A stretch of 64,000 nt of DNA from Sanderia malayensis (taxonomy: Eukaryota > Cnidaria > Scyphozoa > Semaeostomeae > Pelagiidae). The DNA lies in NCBI GenBank assembly GCA_013076295.1, contig RQOL01000861.1, positions 5,000,235 to 5,064,234 on the forward strand, written 5' to 3'. Each line of letters opens with the position of its first letter. Position 1 is the stretch's first letter. The notes beneath the pieces were generated by a model. The model saw nothing but the letters and a program-made list of their open reading frames with translations, had not been told where the DNA came from and searched no databases. The position numbers were made by a program, and so were the translations under genes. Positions 35,160 to 49,500 of this stretch are shown here, piece after piece.

Positions 35160-38100
35160 ATAATTAACGACAAAGCTTCGTCAACATGCATGAATTCGAC
35201 AAAAAGCATACAGCAAGTATGGAAGGAAAATGAAGCTTTCAGAGATCCCTCGAAGGAAAAAAAGATGAAAACATAACATCACTAATTATCAAGGCCATTA
35301 GCAAACACATCTGCCCAGAAAGGGGCTGGGTCAGAGTCAGTCAAACTAAAATAGGTATCCACGACCCAACGCCCAAATGGTGCAAGGGGATTAATAGAAT
35401 AAATGTCACTACTCCAAGTACAATTAAATGTTTTGCGAAAAATATATTCTAAAATAAATACTACACTGCTGAACTGGGTTATTGAGCTTTTTAGTGGCTT
35501 CAATCTAGGCTCGTTAACAATTACATTTTGGACAGGATGGCTTATAGCATTGAGCCTTCAAAACACCTTAATTGGGTAAACAAATTTTGCCCTTCTCTGC
35601 CACAATATAACCAATAGCCATCAACAAATCGAAATGCCCAGGAAATATTTCCGAGTAGCAAATAAAACGCACTACACGTCACAGGCTAAGTTAATGTAAG
35701 TATACTGAATATGCAGCTTTGTATGAACAAATAGTACAACGTTGAATGGAAATTTAAGAAATAAAAAGCTGGCTAACGGCATTAGTAATAGCACGATCAA
35801 GCCCCTGTTTACCAACTGCTTTCAACATTAATAGTTGCCCCAAAATTCTCCATCAGGCCATGCTACCCTGGCAGTAGACATTTATCTATCAATCCACGCT
35901 CAATATCAAGTTGCACATCAAAAAGACTCATGCTTTCGTCCACAGAAAGGTCATGTGCTACAGGTGAATTGGTTTAGAACACGAACAGAAGGACATGGTT
36001 GCATTGTAGCTATCAAACAACACTGATAATTAAATAGGGAAATGACGAAAACAATCAAAAACAAAATAAAGCAAACGGTGCTAAATTTTAAATGAAATTG
36101 ATCATGTATACCCTTGATGTTGATAACCGACGCTAGCACATCTTTAAAGGTAAATCCAAAGCTATAGCTTCTTGCACGAACCATTAGTATATAGTTCAAC
36201 GACACCAGTGAAAAGGAAGATGAACTTAATTTGCGCGACAGAAGAAGCTCAGCATGAATATCAACGTTCGCAAAACAGGAACATGATGTCGACTAAAATG
36301 TGACAGAAGTGTAATTGGCATTAGTTTATATACTTCTTGATGTTGGTTTATATCGCTTAAATTTTTAAGGGGATCAGTAGAGTTTGGTTTTACTCAGATA
36401 ATCTCGTGCTTAGAGCCCAAAGAGCCTTGTTATGGTCAGAATCAGAAAGTACAGGGATTATATACTTCTACATCATTCATCGATTGATCCATCAATGGTT
36501 AGCTGGTTGATAGAAAGAAACTGATAAACTCGTTGAGTTTAAGAAAGGCGCGTTTAACAGTGGCTCAAATGAGGCAATATGCAATAAAAAATGGCAAAAA
36601 ATGGTATTGTGAAGAGTAGGAGCTGTACATGGAACAGAAATTAACGAGTTTTTGCAATCTCCTAGTCACGTTTCACCCCGCCCCCTAATAGCCCCATTTT
36701 CTTGACTGAATAGAAGCTACAAAGTTCTCTTTGTTTCTTTAACGTCACAACTCGCAACGCTTTAATATGTCCCGTTCTCTGTACTACAACACTGCTTGAA
36801 CACTGGAAGGTTTCTTTTTGCTTGTTAACGGCAGTTTTTGCCACGCCCTGGGGTCCCTCCTTCTTCTAGCCAAAGCAGAAGCATTTCACAATCACAGCTT
36901 CAATCTAGCCAACATCCCCAAGCAACTTGCATGAACAAAGCTCTCCTTCACATTTCGGCAAGTAAATAAAGAAAATTTGGAAGATCTATGACGCGTGTAA
37001 TACACGTGAGAGTACAGTGAGCCCGCGTCTCTCTAATCTCGGAAAGATCCCTCGAAATTATGAAAAGTCCTAGAAAATAAAGCAAGAGAAGCTGTTTATT
37101 TCTCATGGCTCAGGTTATGGTTCAGGTGGCCCACGTTGCTTCCCGAGTCAAAATGAATATTGCAAGGAAATGTTCTATACTAGGCCATGCATGAGGCACA
37201 TATATAAGCTACGCGACGGTGATACGGCTGTATAAAAATGAATATTCTAATCATTAATTGTTCTGCTTGTAATAACACTGTAACGAGCAGTAATGAGATG
37301 GGCAGGTGTTCTCAATGACCTCAATCTGGGCGCATAGCTATGTCTTATAAGGAACAGGTGTCTGTTTGGTATATGACGAAGCTATAACACACTGCACAGT
37401 GTAGGTCAGACTGGTCAAATACTGCGATTGAGCCAAAATGAACACAACAGAAGTTGACATCAAACCGAGGCTGGATGACAAATTGTTGCATTTATGTAAA
37501 TTCTTAGTTATTTCTCATATTGAAGTGTGCCTACCAAGGCTTTTCTTTCGGTCTACTAAACTTTTAAACTTCAGTTCCAGGAAAAAATACTTCCACACTC
37601 TCCAGTACCTAAATTCGTCAATTCTCAACTTCCAGTGCAACGAACTGCGTGAACTTTGGTTCATTTGCGGAATAGATTCTGCTTTATATACTTTGAAAAA
37701 CAGGCCTCTAGTCTTTTCACTTGCGACTAGCTAATTGACAAAAGCAAATGACATATAGCAAGGACGCATGTAAATATAATGCAATCAGTGGCCTACAAAG
37801 CACTCAAATGGGTCAAGCACTTAATACGAATAAACGAAGTGCAAAAAGTTAATAAGAAAATTAAAACAATCATTAACAGCACACTGACCCAGCCTTTACA
37901 AGTAGCAAAAACCTATTAATAAACTGAACATGGTACAGAAAACAATGGACCGTATTTTATTTTCTCTTTTGGTATAGAACAAGGGAACGATTTGACACTT
38001 TCAATTCCCGTCTAATGAAATTTTGCCAAGCACTATAATTAAAGATATACATTGTGCGAATGTTATACGCTTTTCTATGTCTTCGGCTATCTCTTCTCTC

Positions 38101-39112
38101 TACATGTCGTTTTTATGTATCCCTCCCTTGTTCTGTTCAAACTATGATTCAATTCGGAAAGATATATCTTGGTAGCTCAGCGAAATTGGATTACGGCACG
38201 ACCGTTATGCGTGAAAATCAATTTGCTAGGAATCGAGTCGCGACGGAGCTAAGACGATTTAAGGCTTTACCCAGAGCGCAACCGGTTGATGTGCTATTCG
38301 CCCATTCGTGGGTGAACACAAGAACATGCTTTATTCAATACAAAACACAAAAAGGAAGTCTATAATAAATCCTAACGATCTCAAACAGGTCCAACGCCCA
38401 GACGCAAATTCACAAAGCAAATGCCGATACCGGAAACTAGCTACATAAATTTTTTGTTCACTGCAGTAGAAGTGGCGGGAATTGTAGCTATAACAGTAGC
38501 AGTGTTAAGGATTATTTCACGCTATGCAACTTTATGAAACACAACTAGTTATTTATTTGTATGCAAGACTTTTAGGCTAACCCAGTATCGATAAGTAAGG
38601 CTAATTGGAAAGAGTTTTGTAGCATTCTGAGCCTGTTCAAAGCTAATAGGCCAAAGATAAGAGCAACATGCAACCGACTTTGCTAGTTACTAAGGTCCCC
38701 GATTCCCACACCCTAAACATTCGTGATAAAGAACGGAAAGAGACACATGGGACACAATGAAAGTGGATTTGGCAGAAAAGTTGCTAACACAAGCAGAGCA
38801 ATGGTCCGAATTTAACCTGAAAAGACAGATAGTATCAATCTCATTATCTAGTCATTATAAGCAAAATTGATGCAATGACCACCATTATACATCAATCATC
38901 ATCACCATAATCATCATTCTCAGTTTGTTTTCCAACATGGGGTTTTCAATACTCGTATTCATTGTGTTTTGAAAGGGGCATAAATCGATCACACCCAATT
39001 CGCTCTGTATGGGATGCCTTGTGACGTCAAAGCTCGATTTTTCAATACAATCATGTCACTTCATTTTGAGACAACTTGATCTCGCATCATCATAATCATC
39101 ATGATCACCATG

Positions 39113-39139
39113 TCATCATCATCATCATCATCATCATGA
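39113..39139. repeat. CAT/ATC microsatellite
   Basis: An uninterrupted run of nine CAT/ATC units, flanked for about 100 bases by imperfect CATCATAATC-type repeats. Confidence 0.9.
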
Positions 39140-40480
39140 TCATAATCGTCTTCGTTTTCGTCGCAATGCAAAGCTGCGTATCATAAAGCGATGCAAATCA
39201 AAACCGTGTTTTCAGTGGATGATCACACAGAGACAAAAAGCTGTGCAATGTGTCTTAATTGCATAGATCAAGACTATTAATTACAGCTTTCGTTTTGCAA
39301 AAAAGATTCGCATCGTTTCTTAACGCGCTTATGTCATGTAAAATCTAACTTTAATGGAATTATACGCGGCCATTGTTCAGCTCAGAGCTTATGGAAAGCG
39401 CATATTCTGTGTGCTTAAACTATATGTGTGTAGTATCCCGTCCGTCTGACAAAGGCCATCTCGTAAAAACGAATACGATGAATCAAGGTCGAGTATTACT
39501 CCGGGGCTCCTTTTCCACGTGTCCATATAGGCTCGTGCGGCTCTTCTGAAAGCATTGAATTTTAAAGAACAACAACATTCCACGAGATAGACCAGTTCCT
39601 TCACTTCTTGGACGCTAAACTAATCCCTATAAAATTCCCCCATTCTATTCGGTCTAATAATTCCTACTGACAGTGCCTAAAAAGCCTTGAGCTGTATACT
39701 ATTAATGCAAGGATGCTTCTTCTGGTCTATATTGAACGAGAATATGCAGCTAACAATGGCATTGATACAACCAACAAGCATAATTCGCAGTCAGAAAACA
39801 AAGCATGTGTAATAGATTATTAGTAGTGAGCTGTCAATACAATGGGGGCTTGGGGTATATGGGATATGCAATTGGTAATGCGGGGTGTGACATCAAAGTA
39901 CAGCATGAGTCATACCGATGGTGCCATCAACTGATACACCTGTCCAATGGCGGGGTATTATTGTCTCAAAATGCCTTATTCTTTTGCGTCTCATTGTGTT
40001 GGCGAGACTAATGAATTAGAGCGCGCACACAACACAGAAGCGTATTACTCAAGTCGATATTCTCATTGCACACTGCAAAGACATCGTGTAGTAAATCGTA
40101 TATGTTGTCGTATGTGTTTCGTTTCCTTCGTCAGCCGATCTATCCTAAGCCTAGCGCCGTCTTATCTCAAGCAATTGACTTGTGGTGTGCAGTTATCCCA
40201 TAAGCCGTATACAGTGCGCGCAATGTGTATGTCCACTTTGAATAAAGCATTTTCGAACCGTTTTCTGAAATGACTTTCTATTAAAACTGCAACACGATGT
40301 GGTTTCGTAAGCGGACGTATCTAAGTATATGGGTTTGTTGTGAGATGTAAATTCATTTGGCCTGGGCTCACATGATACTAGCTATATGTGAACAACACTT
40401 GTCACGGAACACTATGCATTAATTATGCGCACAATAGGGAAGGGCACTAGTACGTGTGAATGAATAGATCATCAAGAATC

Positions 40481-40555
40481 GTATAATCATAATCATAATC
40501 ATATCCATAATCATAATAATGGATAACCCCATAATCATCATCATCATAATCATCA
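40481..40555. repeat. Imperfect ATAATC repeat
   Basis: Repeated ATAATC/ATCATC hexamers with interruptions, low complexity. Similar AT-rich trinucleotide tracts occur at 21600-21697 and 42190-42300. Confidence 0.85.
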
Positions 40556-43500
40556 CTTTACTTAGTAGCTTAGCTAATGACCTTTCCCTCCACTAAATGA
40601 CATGATTTTTATAATGTTAACGAAAAAAGTTATTCTTCATTTATTTATCCTCACGCAGTTATCGACCAATAGCCCTTATGATCATCAACAGAGTATAACA
40701 TGCAGTATTTCTACTTTAATCAGAAACTGCATTGTGAAGAATCGGCAACAAAAAATTACCAATTCCTGTCACATTGAGCTTATATTTGCCAATCATAGAT
40801 AAATAAACAATGCATCTCTTGAGCAATGCTTTTCATGCGCCCATGCCAGTCAGTCATTGGAAACCATCAAAGAACGTTCAGAATCAGTATACGTATAAGC
40901 CTATACACATCATCGTACACAAATCACATTTATCAATCAGATCAACACGTCTAATCAAGGATGGAAGCTGAAATTCAGACATCATCCTACTCACAGCAAC
41001 TTCACAGAGAAAACACTGATCTGTTAGTGCAGTAAAACAGCTTACGATACAGAATACTACACACAACAGCAAGCACTATACAGTAGCTATAAGAGATCAA
41101 AGCTATCTATTCTCCTCTATTCTTCTGTTTAGCTAGATGTTAAGGGGTATATGGCTGTTTCTTGCCACGAGTATTGCTACAACTAGCGACGCCTTTAATG
41201 ATGGCTGAGCATGCTCGGTATCAATTGAAATGCTCGTTAAGCACTCCCGCATTCCTAGCAATGGACTCGTTTTGGCGCATGTCTGCGCATCTGTTCACGG
41301 TAGAAAGCAAACATTAGGAACACAATAGCGACTTGATTGGATGAAGCAAAGGAGTGAATACTAAAACAGGATTGCAACAGCCAATACGCACTCTCATGAC
41401 ATCAGGCAAATATTGTCTCGCCAAATAAATCATCAATATAAAAGAATCAAATAGGCTGAAGATTACACAAAGCCCTGCCTAACGAGATGTGTGCCTTAAA
41501 CAGCGATTTAAATCCAACATACACTCCCTTTCGAGATAAGAATGCATTTATTTTCAATTTTCGCTTGCACCAAAACATGCGACAAGATTTTCTCTAGAAC
41601 ATATAAACGTCGTTCGCGGTTGACACGAAGTGGGACCAAGGGTCGTATGGACAGTCCAGTCACAAAATACCTGCTTTGCGTTGTACGCAGCACCGCTCTC
41701 CAGAGCACCTATATGTTTTCTACCTTGTTTTTTTACGATGCATTTCACGCACTTCAATGTGTTCTTAAAGCAATAACTAGTTTTGTAGGAGTTCTGATCT
41801 ACAACAAATTAGCGAGAAATCGTGATATCATTAATGAACAAACTCCCTTGCTTTTCGGTCTTCGATCCCAAATCAACACAACTAGACTCTTAGTTCCCTC
41901 TCGGTTGCCCAAGATATACAAGGAGCCAATCCATAAATTCCGTTTGATCGTACTGAATTTGAATATCAATTATTCACGTTTAAGACGTCTTATATGTTTA
42001 TTAAACGTGTTTTACGTGGCCTTAAGACTAGATGTAGCATTTTTGTCAAGAGATAAGCCAGTAAACACAGGATATATTTAGTCGATTCCAGATATACTAA
42101 GCCAAGCTTACTTGCGTTGTTTTGCGTATGAGCTCTCTACAAGTATTACTCCACCTTGATAATCAAATTTACGACGAGAAAAGCCATCAATCGTGATGAT
42201 CGTAATGATGATGAAAATTATAATGATAAATTGCTAATCATTTTGATAATAATAACGACAGTGATAGAAATTGTGATGAGGGTGAAATGATAATCATAAT
42301 GATAATGACTGTATAATGAACCCTCGATCGACAGGCATGGTCGACAACAACAACAACAATTAACATATAAACAGCACCAACAAAACGTATAAATATTGTT
42401 AATAGGCATTATCAAATGACAATTAGTTGACCTGGTAGAAAAGCAGAGCATAGTCCCGCATAGACAAAGCACTTATATGGCTGACAACTCGTACATAAAC
42501 AGCGGTATAATATAGTGGTTTAAAAGGCTCAGCCCCTGGATTTATGAATAGCTTCATAATACAGTTAACCGTCGGTTAAATTAACTCCCAAATTGGTGCC
42601 CATGAATGGTCGCTACACTGAGAGTGCATCTACGCAAGGACACATTCGCACACACACACGTATTCAATATTGTGCTGAATTCTCAACAATTTTCTTTCCG
42701 CGAAGTATAAGCCGCGCGTGCACGACGGTCGCTAAACCAGCTGGCGACGCGCAGTTATCCCGCCATCCCATTCCTGTATTCTAATCACCAACCCACATCC
42801 CCCTACCCTACCCACCTGACCCCCTGGGTATCTTCTTAACTCTTTAGCACGAATGAATTCGGCGCAATGGATTCATAAGAAAGTCGCGTTGTCCCCAACA
42901 ATAAGCATAAGTCTTGATTGAGCAGCTCCGACTAAGAAGCTTACGCTCTATCAATGATGGAATGTCTTTGAGCCAACGCGGTGGTGAGTAGGAGCCTCCA
43001 CGCGGAGGAGCTGACACGACGTCTCCCGTGTGTTTCTGGCCGCGCTCAAATCAAAATTCGCGCGTAAAAGAGATAACAACGGTAAGGAAAATTATGTGGG
43101 AACGCCCCATATCTGACTGACGTTTATCTGGGGGCGATAAAAGCTCATGACCTGCACTTGCGTGACACGAACTCAAGAGCAACAAAAAACAGGGAGGGCG
43201 GGATAGGTATACGCGGCGAACAAACAACATACACTGTGTTATCCACGCTGTTGTAATGCTAATCAGCACTCGGGCCATTGTGTTGTAGATGATGGATTTT
43301 TTCGAGTGCTCATTGCACGGCCCTTAATAGGATTGTACGCCATTTCATCCGTTTTCATTATGCCTTTGACTATTGCCTTGCCGACAAGCCAATGACTATG
43401 ATGAGACGGCCTACGAAACAGATGCAAAGCGAGGCTGGTGCGTCGATACGTGCGCGAACGGACATATATATTTATATATATGTATTTATACGCGTGTACG

Positions 43501-46500
43501 ACTACACAGTATTTCGCTCAGATCACTGCCGAAGCTAGCTTTCATGGGCTACACAGCAGACGTCCATTACGCATAGTCAACTATTTAACGCACCATCTTA
43601 GAGCGATTACACCGAATCAAGTTGCTTACACGGCTGTTTGGTGAAACATTGCCTGGAGAACATCACCGTAATCATTATCGGACTATGCACGATAACTAAG
43701 GTAAGCTGCTTAGCATATTTTTAAAGCAATTGGTCAGAGTGACAAATTTATGATGAACATAAGCCGGTACGCAATTTAGTTGCACACATTGCAATAAAAA
43801 CCCAAACACTTTGAGTTGAATTATGCGTAGACGCTTAGTAGTATCAGTACAGTTGACATCAAGTGCTAACAACATTAGAAATGATGTATTTAACATGTTC
43901 ATATTGTCGTATAATGTAACAGGCCGCTCCAGAGCAAGCTCCTCGCACATCACAGCCCACAGCTAGCTATATATATTTAGCTATATACATAAATGTAAAC
44001 TAACATGGCAGTCTTCTACAACAAGCCTCTTAGAAAGGACTTGCTCTCGGGGATCCATTACACTTAAAAATTAAGCGCTATTGTATTCCAGATTATCGAA
44101 CCCGTCCGTGTGTGTTGATCGTGGATTTGATCGCGGGCAAATCCAAACTTTCTCACTCTTTCATTAGAAAGGTCTTCCTATAAAAACAGGCGAGAGCAAG
44201 AAGCGAACCCGTAAAGTCTTACAACTGGCTCTGTTTCACACTCACTGTGTATGTATAGTGTAGCTTGTATCATAAGTGCAGTAATTTAGTCAGCTGCCTT
44301 GATTTAACACAAACTTATATCACATGAGATCAGTGATTGGTGTAGTTGAACGATTTTCTACGCCGCATTAAAGTCAAAACTAAATCCAGAAGCCTTGATA
44401 AGCTGCATGATATATGAAATCAAAATAGGTGGGATTATACTTGTCTTACCCGCACCACCTTATAACATATTACCATCCACTGTTTACTGCAAGGCCATGT
44501 AAACATTCCAATGCAAGTTGCCATCAATGCTTCTATGGTCAAGTCATTCTCGCAAGAACGCGGTTTTCATGACATTTATCTGTCAACCTTCTCGATATAT
44601 TTTTGCCGTTGGACATTCTTGATATCCACTGCGAAAAAAATTCTGAATATCATTCTATTTAACATAGGTCATACAGAAGTCATACTGCAATCGAAATAAA
44701 TAAATTGCTAGCAAAGTTTTAGGTAAATACGATTGTCTATGTGCGTTTCTGCAATATTTGATCCCAAACAGAAGTTTTGAACAACATTTTCTAACTTTAT
44801 ATCCTTTACTCGACAACAAAGCATCGGGTTCGAATATTCTTGTCCTGCTGAATGTTTTCAGATAAATTAAAAGCACATATCCATTCAAAAGCTACTTTCA
44901 TCTCCTTTGAATTACTAGATATTTGGCCAAAAAGTTGATGTGAACTTAATATATGCACCAGCAAACAAGGAATTCGCAGTTAGCATTAAGAAACCTAGAT
45001 CATAGTCAACTTTCGGATTAAAATTATCATCGATTGGAATTAAAACAAGTTCACAAGTGCATTATGCAGCCAATTCAGAGTCTTATATATTTATAGTTAA
45101 GTTAGCTCATAGCTGGTTTATACACAGGCTAATCAAGGCCTTAAAAGACTTAGCTGAACATGAAAATCGATTTTAATTTTCCATATTCAGAGCTTTTCTT
45201 ACAGTTGCGTGAAAATGTCTTAGATGCGAAAGATATGTGCGAAAGAGCACTTCAAGTTATTATCAGAATAGAATTTAAATATACGTTATTAGATATATCT
45301 AAGCTAAGATTTCGATACTAAGTTTAACACATCTGATTTGAAGCAAGATTACACACCCGCTTACGATATCAGAAAGTATGAGATAAACGGCGTTGTTGCT
45401 AAATGATCGCCGTTAATTCATTAGTAAGTTGGCAATAGCTAGTTAGTTAGTTAGTTAAAATACGAGTGAGTAAGCTGATAAATGCTTCAAAGCTCGAGGA
45501 CATTCTCTGATACCCAGTGAAAGATTTTCAAGCTCGACTGGTCTTATCCATCTGTTATGAGAAGGCTAAGGATGTTTAGTAAGAATAAGTAATTGATGAA
45601 CAATACTCGATTATAAGATTGACCGACTGTTTAGTTGAAACGAATGCAACTATACGCAGATCATTCTTATAGCTAGTTACAAGCGATCTCTTCTCTCGCT
45701 ACACAGACTGGTCTTCACGAGTCACATAACTAGACTGCAACAGTGGTGACGATGTTAATACAGCGCTTCCTTCGTGTTTTGTGCTCCATGCATTATTATT
45801 ATTAGATTTTCAAAGCGACACAAACCATAGACTAAATACTTCCTGAGAGATACGAGTGAAAACCATTTACCACAACATAGCCGTTTGCTTGCTTGCATTT
45901 CCTTTGCGAACAAACAATAAAATTATAGCCGTGTATTATGAGTACTAAAGAAGCGTGTATCAATAGCAAGAAAGAGTCATTCGAATCGGGTTTGTTGTTG
46001 TACACCAAGAATTAGGCTTGCTGCTCTATTTTCTAAACTGATCAACAGTTTATCCAGAACAATTCCAAAGCTGGTTAAGATGCCGACGAATATCTTTTGA
46101 ATTGGACTCTACTTTTTCCAGAGCGCGCCATAGAAGACTCATTGCTAATGTAGAGTCACCATCATAGAATATTTTTTCCTTCTTATGTCGAATATAATAT
46201 CATATTCATTGTTGTGTTAGTCACCTCGGTTGTTGATGTAGGTAGATAGGAAAGGGCATTACAAAACGAAACGGGTTTTTATTTCAACAAGTCGCTAACT
46301 GCCTGTGGCAAGCAACCAGAATCTAAAGCACAAGAATATACCTCTAAAGCACAAAAGTACATATCAATAATAAGTCCAGCTGCACGTATAAAACTACGAC
46401 AATTTCTAACTATTCTTAATTAAAACTATCTATGTCAACTCTAGCTTATATGCTGTATATTATAATACGTTCAAAAAGGGCCATCATAATAAATGCAACA

Positions 46501-49500
46501 CGAATTTTAAGGAAATGATAACTCGTCGAAAACGTGCAGCTTGGAAAAACGAGAACTGCAGTCCAATTGAAATGGATACATGATTATCACCTGCTTTGAA
46601 AAATCACGTATACGACGAGACGAGTATGAGTTCAGATGGCCCCGTTAGAAACTCTCCCTGGGATGAAAAGCTCACGCTGAGGTTTTTTGCTGCACGCCAG
46701 TTAGACCTCTAAGCTGCTGGCTGCTCTTTATATTCGCACAGAAAAAGACAGTCTGACGTTGAATTCAAAGCAATACTGCTACCTTGATTCAAGGGTCATG
46801 GCCAAAGGTTTTCAGTTCTATTTTACAAAAGTTTCATATCTCGCTTAAGCAAAGTGAAAACATTATGGCCCACCACATTACAGCAAAAATAATTGCATAA
46901 GTCTTAAGAAATGTATCTAAAATGCTGTAGTTTTAGTTTTGTTATTTTTCGTGGCATTGTTTGATGACGATGTTGTGTGCAATTAAGTGACAACGACAGC
47001 AACAACAAATTGTTGACTTCGTGATCCGGCTTGATTTTCCTTGCGCAATTTTCTATAATAAACACATGGCGGCGGCACGCAATGAGCATGCGCCAGAGTT
47101 TGTGATGTAGTGCGACACCTGCTTCAGTATCAGCCTCGATTAGGTGCCCACGCAATCTAAAACAACTATTGCTGTCACAGCACAAATAGAAAGACGATAA
47201 ATACGTCACAAAAGTTCAAAATATTCATGGTTCATGCTACGGTTGATATGGCTTGGCACAAAGTATAATAAAAGCTGAACTGAATAAAGTGTACCTGAAT
47301 AATAAAGGCTCTGCACTAAATGACCCAAGCAGAAGTAGATGCGTTAAGTGCCCTATTCATCACACACATGATGAGCCGACGATTGAGGATTAATTGGATT
47401 TTTATTTGGTGTATGTAATCAGGAAAGAGGGGATGTACCAAGGCATGAATAAACCTCTTAAAAACAAACTGCTTGCACTGCTTTGAGAGGCACAGATAAT
47501 GAATTGATCAACCGGCATGATTATTTTTAAGGTCTAAAAGATTGATCTTCTGTTTTAGACCTTTGTCGTAGGCCTAAAGAAGAGAGTTGAAGGGGACCTT
47601 TCAATCCATGCTTGAAGGCCCCCTCCCTGTTTAATTATAACCAGTGGCCTTTCCCTCCCTGGAATTCAAACGAAAATCCTCGTCAATCGCGTTTTACCCA
47701 AACAACATAATATTAGAGCCTTATTAAAAAGGTTTTCCTGGAATAAAGACATAAGTAGCTTAAGTAATTCATCTTATACGAGTCACCATGTTTAAAGTTG
47801 GGTTATTTGCGGTGACTAAAGTACTGGGTTAAGCAGGGCATTCGTGTCTCGTGTTTTGCTTTGATAAGATTATGAACATGGTTTCGTAACTTTAAGATTT
47901 AAAACTTTTATAGTTTCAACACATGAAAAGACATGTTCTAAATATAGCCTTGTCGAAGGCTTGCCAGGTAACTTGATTTGATTGAATACAAATTGTCGAA
48001 GAATTAGCTTTACACTCACGCAATAACATGCAATTTTCATGTAAATCTTAAAGCTGTTGGAAATAAATAAAAAATTAGTGCGGGTAAAAATTGAAAAAAA
48101 TATTCATCAAGAACAGAGAATCTATGTGTTGAAAACATTTTCAAATGCGACCTTGAGTCGTTGTTATGTTTTGCAAAAAGGATACTTCAGGAACATAAAT
48201 GCATGAAAAATTGCATCGGGTTTCTAGCTTCATATTGATAGCAAATGCTGCGTCACAGTATTATTAATTTCATTAAAGTTGAAAATTGTTGTTGTTGTTA
48301 TTACTGCAATTACCATACACGTACATGAAAACCGTGACAAATCCTTATCAACACGACAATGGTGGCATATACCTATCAATTCGGTCAGCCGGAGTTGGCA
48401 GGCCTGAGATCAAAGTCCAATGATGAGGCTTTGTGCCATATGGTGTTCTGTATATATATTCACAGACGACATGCTAAACTATCAATTAAGAGCATCGAAT
48501 AGTATCCATCGCAGCGTTTACTTGGAACATCAATCAATAATCCTATAATCATCATGTAAACAGCCCCCGTGACAATCTACGGGAACGACACAATCCAATA
48601 GCACAAATCACCTCAGTTCGGGGGGTATAGTTGTATATAAGCCCCAAAATAATTAACAATACAGTCAACCTTATCGAGTTGCGGGATCATTTCAAATAAA
48701 GATAAGATTCTAAATTAGACAATTACTTGTACAAATGCACCATTAAAACCCATAAGTATGATTTTCCGGTTTCTAAGAAAAACTTTAACCGGTCGGTCGA
48801 TGCTACAAAAGGTGGAAGTGGGGTAGTAGAAGAGAGCGACTCGTGTCGTGTGCTGGATGATTTCCTACCTAACACATAACGTGATTTCCCTTCAATGCTA
48901 ATCGATAAGGTTTAGCATTAGGTATTTTCCCTTGCGTCAACCAACAGCATTGTCATAAGAGGGGAAGCAGTGATGTTTGTTCGAAATTGAATAATATCCA
49001 AAAGAGTTTCCTCGTAAACAGGCGATGAAATGTATAGCCGTTGACCACATGTAAACTAGCCGGCTGTTTGTCACGAATCAAAGTACACTGTTCAGGTGAA
49101 TAAGAAGGTAAACATTTCTCCCACTAAGCTACTAAGCATCGTACGCGCAGAGGAATTCACTGGATAATGCCAAGTAAGACTATTGCTGTCGTACACGTAC
49201 TTAAGCTTTGAGTCATAACAGTTGGGCGTGGAAGAAGAGGTATTATACGAGAAGGCGCTTTCTAACAACCCACGAGGCCAAGGTATGTTGCAATGAAAAA
49301 CAGATTTTCCATGCAATTGTTGGATACTTCGTCATCGTGAGTCATGATTAAGATACCACAACCATTCTTTCTTTCATTTTGTATCACCCACTACAGGACT
49401 GGCACACACTGCCAATCCCGAAGAACTACTTCTTTAAAAGCATTACAACAGGATTACCCTTTCCCCAACTTCCAACAACTTCAATAGCATGCATAGTACA

